From assembly GCA_034620365.1 (NCBI GenBank), contig JAQGEQ010000244.1, positions 186,001-250,000 of the forward strand: a stretch of 64,000 nt of DNA, in the 5' to 3' direction. The notes beneath the pieces were generated by a model. That model was not told the origin of the DNA. It searched no databases and worked only from the letters and a program-made list of their open reading frames with translations. Source of the stretch: Pegea sp. RAD2-039. Its lineage: Eukaryota; Chordata; Thaliacea; Salpida; Salpidae. Positions 59,776-64,000 of this stretch are shown piece by piece (within the stretch, counting starts at the first letter, position 1; every line of letters begins with the position of its first letter). Made by a program: the position numbers and the translations under genes.

Positions 59776-59981
59776 CAATAATTCTATATTAATTTTACTT
59801 TTTGTTACTTTTAAGATTATAAATTTTCAAATAATTCGTATGATTAATATTAATAGAAACACCTCTAAAGTATAACAATTAAAACGATTTTTAATGAAAT
59901 TTTTTCCAACTGTCTATAAAAATGTTGTTTAAAGTAACTCATATCAACTTTTTCAAACAAACATAATTACTTTTTTAACAG

Positions 59982-60100
59982 AATCAGGCTTAGCAAATAA
60001 CATTATACCGAAACCTGAAGAACGTTTTTTTCTTGGATTTTGTCTTATAACGCAGTCGTTAAAATGGTCAAATTTCTTGAAAAAATCACCTATTTTATCT
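59982..60100 (+). CDS. Candidate internal exon, unknown product
   Basis: Acceptor TTTTTTAACAG (ending 59981) and donor GTAAAG (60101) bound a 119-base exon. With two leading bases from a split codon it encodes 39 residues including ANNIIPKPEERFFLGFCLIT and SLKWSNFLKK. Residue mix (P, E, R, G, C, W) is far from AT noise. Its entry phase does not join directly to the candidate at 59355. No family recognised. Confidence 0.45.
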
Positions 60101-60417
60101 GTAAAGGTATTTCAAATAGTCAGCATTATTACTAACATGATGTGAAAAAAATTTTATGTAAATTTTGATTTCTATATAAAGTTCTTAACAAAATAATTAA
60201 TTTTATTGTTTACAATATTAGAATGTTACACCTTTTATTAGATATAATGAAATAGCTTAAGATATTTTTCTACATGTTATATAATAACATATCATTATTG
60301 TATTAAATTAGTAGAAACATTTGTTTTTAATTTTATCGGAAACAAGAAAAATTATTCTTATGATTATGGTTAAATCAAATTTATGAAATGAACTTTTAAT
60401 TTTTTAAAAATATTTTT

Positions 60418-60530
60418 CTCTGGACAAATACTAGATCAAAAGAAGTTTTAATAATGAAGAACGTTAGTCATTCTTCACTCATTATTAATTAGAAAAAATT
60501 TATATTTTTGATATCGACCATGTGTCGATA
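60418..60530 (+). repeat. Cassette A copy
   Basis: CTCTGGACAAATACTAGATC, AAGAACGTTAGTCATTC, core with TTCACTCATTATTAATTAGA, Sm-like TATTTTTGA, perfect hairpin TATCGACCATGTGTCGATA. Confidence 0.7.
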
Positions 60531-60972
60531 AATTAATACCAAAATTAATACTAAGAAGTACAAACAAAATTTTAAGATGAAAGCTGCTTGAATTTATCAA
60601 TGAAAGAAATTCGATGGACTGAATTGCAATTTGACGTCAAATATTTGTCTCATTTCTAGTATTGAAATTTTGTAGAAAATATTATTTGTCGTTGTAATCA
60701 ATAGAATAGTGATTTGATTTACAAAAACATACGATGATTACTACATAAGAATATGTTTTTTATGTTTTTTATAGGATTTGATTGAATTTAGTGGGTAGCA
60801 AGATATTCAATATATAAATTTAGTAAACTTTAGCAATAGTGAGTGAGAAAATAGTTTTTTTTTTAATTTTATTCTTATAATTTTTGTTTTTCTTTCATTT
60901 CAATATATTCAGCAATTCATGAAAAAATTTAATCTAACAGAAGTTAAAAATATTAAAATATTTTAATTTTTT

Positions 60973-61070
60973 CAGTCACAAGATGTCTCTATAAAAGTTT
61001 TTTTTCATATTTTAAGAGATTATAATTGTTGTACCTTGTTACATACTAGAAAAGCTCAGTGACTTTAAGA
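60973..61070 (+). repeat. Module B stem copy
   Basis: CAGTCACAAGATGTCTCTAT to AAAGCTCAGTGACTTTAAGA; the outer stem is intact, the inner lost. Confidence 0.55.
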
Positions 61071-61318
61071 TTCAAGTACAATGTTTTTTAATATTTTTAT
61101 CGATTTTATTAAAAAATTGTTATAATTAAAAATATGTACAAGGTTTTTCTAATAATTTTATGTGAATAATTCTTGAAAAGTTTTTAATTAAATTGTATTA
61201 TTCACTAAGAAGTTGTGAGTAATTTTTATGTAGGATGGAACAGAATAGAAATAAAACTTGTCTCAATGTTTTAAATAAATCAAAGTTGTAATGAATTTCT
61301 TAAATCAAAAAATATTTT

Positions 61319-61433
61319 CTTCGGAAAAATATTAGATTTCAAGAAATTGCTAAAAGAAAAAATTAACTTCAACTTCGTCTCCATGTTGGAAACGTTAAGC
61401 AACAAATTTTTTTGAAATCGACAATATGTTGAT
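61319..61433 (+). repeat. Cassette A copy, diverged
   Basis: CTTCGGAAAAATATTAGATT, core with CTTCGTCTCCATGTTGGAAA, Sm-like AATTTTTTTGAA, hairpin ATCGACAATATGTTGAT in which one pair has become G-T (a G-U wobble in RNA). Confidence 0.55.
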
Positions 61434-62099
61434 AATCTTCATCAAAATATTAATATATGACAATTAAATTTTTTTGATTTATTCTCCTTGATATCCCTCG
61501 AGTATAATAATCGTAATATTCGTATTCTATATTAATATTAATATATTAAAATTCTTACATATTACTTAATCATTCAATGAAATGAAATTTATTTGCTTAT
61601 TTGTTTCGATATATTATTTTCCATAAAATTGTTTATTTTTACGATAATATAATTTTTTTGTTTGGTCTGCCAAGTTTGAGATAGCTCTAAATATTGAAGT
61701 TATTCAAACAACAAACATTTTACTTATGAAATGTTTTCAGACTTAGATGATCGTAATTGTCGTAAATTAAATTTCATGAGTTAAATTGAACAATTATTTG
61801 TTAAATTCTTTTTTAAATAATAAATCTTGATAATTTAATTAAGAATTATTTTGATAAATTTAATTTTGTCAATTTAATTTTTCGACAAATTTATTTTTTT
61901 AATTTTGTCAACAAATGCAGTTCAACATGTAGAATGTCAACAACCAGTTTTCAGACTTTTCAAAATTTACATATTTTCTTTAAGGCTTAAATAATTATTT
62001 AAAATCCAAAACTTTGGTAATAACTATTTGAATAATTTCTAGATAAATAAATGATCAAAGAGTTATTTTGATGTTTATTTAACCTTCACCATATTTCCT
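61434..62099. other. No supported feature
   Basis: Very AT-rich, with short ATTAATAT runs near 61535. No module, gene or tRNA seen. Confidence 0.45.
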
Positions 62100-62410
62100 T
62101 TTCATTTTCATTAGTAGGAAATACTAAATTATAATGTGAAATTTACGATTCTAAAGCAAATTTAAAGGATTTTGCTGTTAAATTACTGTTTTTAACTGAA
62201 AAATAATTATTTGTATTGTTTTATTTGCTAATGTGAAATTTTGTGAAATGAAAAACATGTCGGAAGAAAATTTATAAGTTTCAAATAGAAAGTTGAAAAC
62301 AGTTTCATTCAAATCATAACAAGTAGTATATCGACGCTATATACTTAAAATAAACACAAGTCTGTAGAGCAAAATCAGTAAACCGGAACTTTTTCAGTCT
62401 GATATGAAGT
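62100..62410. repeat. Module C copy with its usual left flank
   Basis: Direct relative of 40600-40913: TTTGCTAATGTGAAATTTTG near 62224, then AAGTAGTATATCGACGCTAT at 62322-62341 and AACCGGAACTTTTTCAG. Confidence 0.7.
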
Positions 62411-62709
62411 TTGATTTGATAAATAAAATATGAGATGAAAATAAAACAGTTGGCTGAACTGAGTTTTCAATTCAATAAAAAATGATTAACTTAACTTAAC
62501 AAAGTAAAATAAAATACACAAAATAATGAAAGCCCCATTAAGACTATAATTTTTGTGCTAATTAATTTATTTAATTTAATTTACTGTTAGTAATTAAGCA
62601 AGTTTTAATAAAATTTTTGATAATATTGAGTAACTATTTTTAAGCCACTACTGGTAACTCTTTAACTAATTAATTGAGTCGAATATTGAAGCGAAGTTTT
62701 ATTTTTTTA

Positions 62710-62728
62710 ATATCGGCCATTTGTCGAT
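62710..62728 (+). repeat. Cassette A hairpin without its box
   Basis: TATCGGCCATTTGTCGATA after TTTTTTTAA. No palindromic box upstream; the preceding sequence is a relative of 3580-3650. Confidence 0.5.
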
Positions 62729-63084
62729 AAATTAATCCAATAATTACAACTAAAAAATAACAGAAAATTTTTTGAATTTAAATTTTCTAAAAAGTTTCAG
62801 TTGATGAAATTACTTGACGTGATTTTCAATTTGATATCAAATATTTGTCAATGTTATAGTTTTGAAATTTTGAAGAAATTGCTATATTTTGTTGTAATGA
62901 ACAGAATATTGATTTGATTTACAAAAACTTAGGATGATTATTACTTAAAAATATTTTATTTATTTTTCTTTGAGAATATCGCAAACATTTCCAATTGTTC
63001 TATTAAATCTATGATGGAATTTAGTGGATAGCAAAAAGTCAATGAATAAAATTAGTAAAAACTAGCGATATCGAGTTTTTGTAA

Positions 63085-63435
63085 AAACATTTCAAACTTT
63101 AAATTTTTTCTTAAACTGATTAAAGAAACAAATCATTTGTACTTTTTTTTTAATTTCATCAAAATCTATATTTGTAAACTGAAAACAGAAACAAATGTTT
63201 TTTTTTTTGTAAATTCAAATGAAATTAAATTTTATGTACAATTCTACAATTAAATTTTCAATTTTTCATCTATAGAGCATTTCTTTGCAGTAAGCTATTG
63301 TATGCTAAAACTCATTTTATAATAATTATCAAAATGTTTGCGTATTTGTTAAATATTTATAGGAGACTGTTGTAAAACAATATAAATATTTATAGGACAG
63401 GGTGGTATTACAGATGTGTCTATTGAGAATTGAAA
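63085..63435. repeat. Direct repeat with 35090-35420
   Basis: Same order of landmarks; the final part TTATAGGACAGGGTGGTATT repeats a few bases of itself (63356 and 63391), a small local duplication. Confidence 0.65.
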
Positions 63436-63915
63436 ACTTTTGTTAAATTATTTGAGAGTATTTTTAAAGTTAGGTTAAGTACCTGTTGTTGCATTTAATA
63501 AACTAACTTTTAACATAAAGTTAAATTTAAATCAGTGTTTATAATTCTGAGTATTGAATATTTATGACATCTATAGACCTACAAAGCTTAGCTGTTTAAT
63601 TTTGTAGTCAATTAAACTTTAATCTAAATTTGAATCAACTAAAAAAGTAATAAATTAAGATAATTTTAAAAGTTGTTTAAATCAATAGTAACTCGTTTGT
63701 TGGTTGTTCTGTTCAAATAGGCTTAACGTCAAGTTTTCATCATGCTGAGACCATCAAATACAAGTAAATACAAAAATATTGTAATATAACCTCAAGCTTT
63801 GATAGATATAAACAGATTGGAGTGTGAAAGAATATCGAGAAAAAAACTAAATCTAACATAAACAAAATCATGCTGAAGCCAAGATTCGAACCTAGGTTGC
63901 CGTGATCACAACACT
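63436..63915 (-). repeat. tRNA-derived SINE-like segment, copy 3
   Basis: On the minus strand it starts inside the tRNA-His-like anticodon arm (AGTGTTGTGATCACGGCAAC), has a perfect B box (GGTTCGAATCT), and continues into the shared body. Beyond 63916 the sequence resumes as the 35 kb repeat without it. Confidence 0.65.
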
Positions 63916-64000
63916 TTTATAACAAATAAATCACTTTTTTTATCTAAGAAATACATTTGAAACTTTATTGTAAGTAAAATATTTTGCGCAAGTATACTGT

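Noticed and set aside
63860-63915. A working tRNA-His gene
   Set aside because: Only the anticodon arm onward is present; the 5' acceptor strand and D arm are missing.

Overview
This window comes from a nuclear genome, almost certainly an animal's, with extremely low GC by eye. The evidence for an animal is the closing exons of an RNA polymerase II subunit RPB9 gene that match animal RPB9 closely, a decayed C2H2 zinc-finger gene with the TGEKPY linker, a eukaryotic initiator tRNA-Met, and very short introns (77 and 48 bp). I cannot name the phylum. There are no bacterial operons, no CRISPR array and no retroelement or transposase coding sequence that I can recognise.

Genes are few. From left to right: a weak two-exon candidate at 17.9-18.2 kb; a broken C2H2 zinc-finger gene on the minus strand at 22.1-22.6 kb, with two further candidate minus-strand exons at 22.98-23.13 and 24.23-24.39 kb; an intact 778-codon open frame at 24.8-27.1 kb with no recognised family; an initiator tRNA-Met gene on the minus strand at 49.7 kb; the last three exons of RPB9 at 51.8-52.2 kb; and two candidate plus-strand exons at 59.4 and 60.0 kb.

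Most of the rest is a mosaic of long non-coding repeats of roughly 0.5-2.3 kb, in direct and inverted order. The clearest pairs are 1-2065 with 14575-16580 (inverted), 4905-7060 with 54545-56830 (direct), 3240-4900 with 29680-31290 (direct), 7640-8850 with 16490-17640 (direct), 9570-10760 with 36290-37480 (inverted) and 42990-44900 with 57130-59010 (inverted, flanking the tRNA and RPB9). They are built from a small set of recurring modules in fixed order. Module A is a cassette of about 110 bp: a palindromic box (GTCCGGACAAATACTAGAT), a spacer, a core that differs from copy to copy, an Sm-site-like AATTTTTGA and a short hairpin (TATCGAC-loop-GTCGATA). Module B is a stem of about 110 bp bounded by GTCAC and GTGAC. 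Module C is a block around GTATATCGACGCTAT. Module D is a block around CAGCGACGTCTAGCGTC. About 28 copies of cassette A are listed. Its layout resembles a promoter element followed by a small Sm-class RNA with a variable 5' part, the most interesting unexplained structure here, although a non-autonomous mobile element is the main alternative.

Other structure includes a tRNA-derived, SINE-like segment in three copies on the minus strand, with broken pieces of initiator tRNA-Met elsewhere; two minisatellites of about 20 bp units (37.5 and 52.4 kb); and a GATGTTGATGAC tandem array full of TGACGTCA-like palindromes (38.7 kb). Repeat boundaries were judged by eye and are good to roughly 20-50 bp; identities are estimates.
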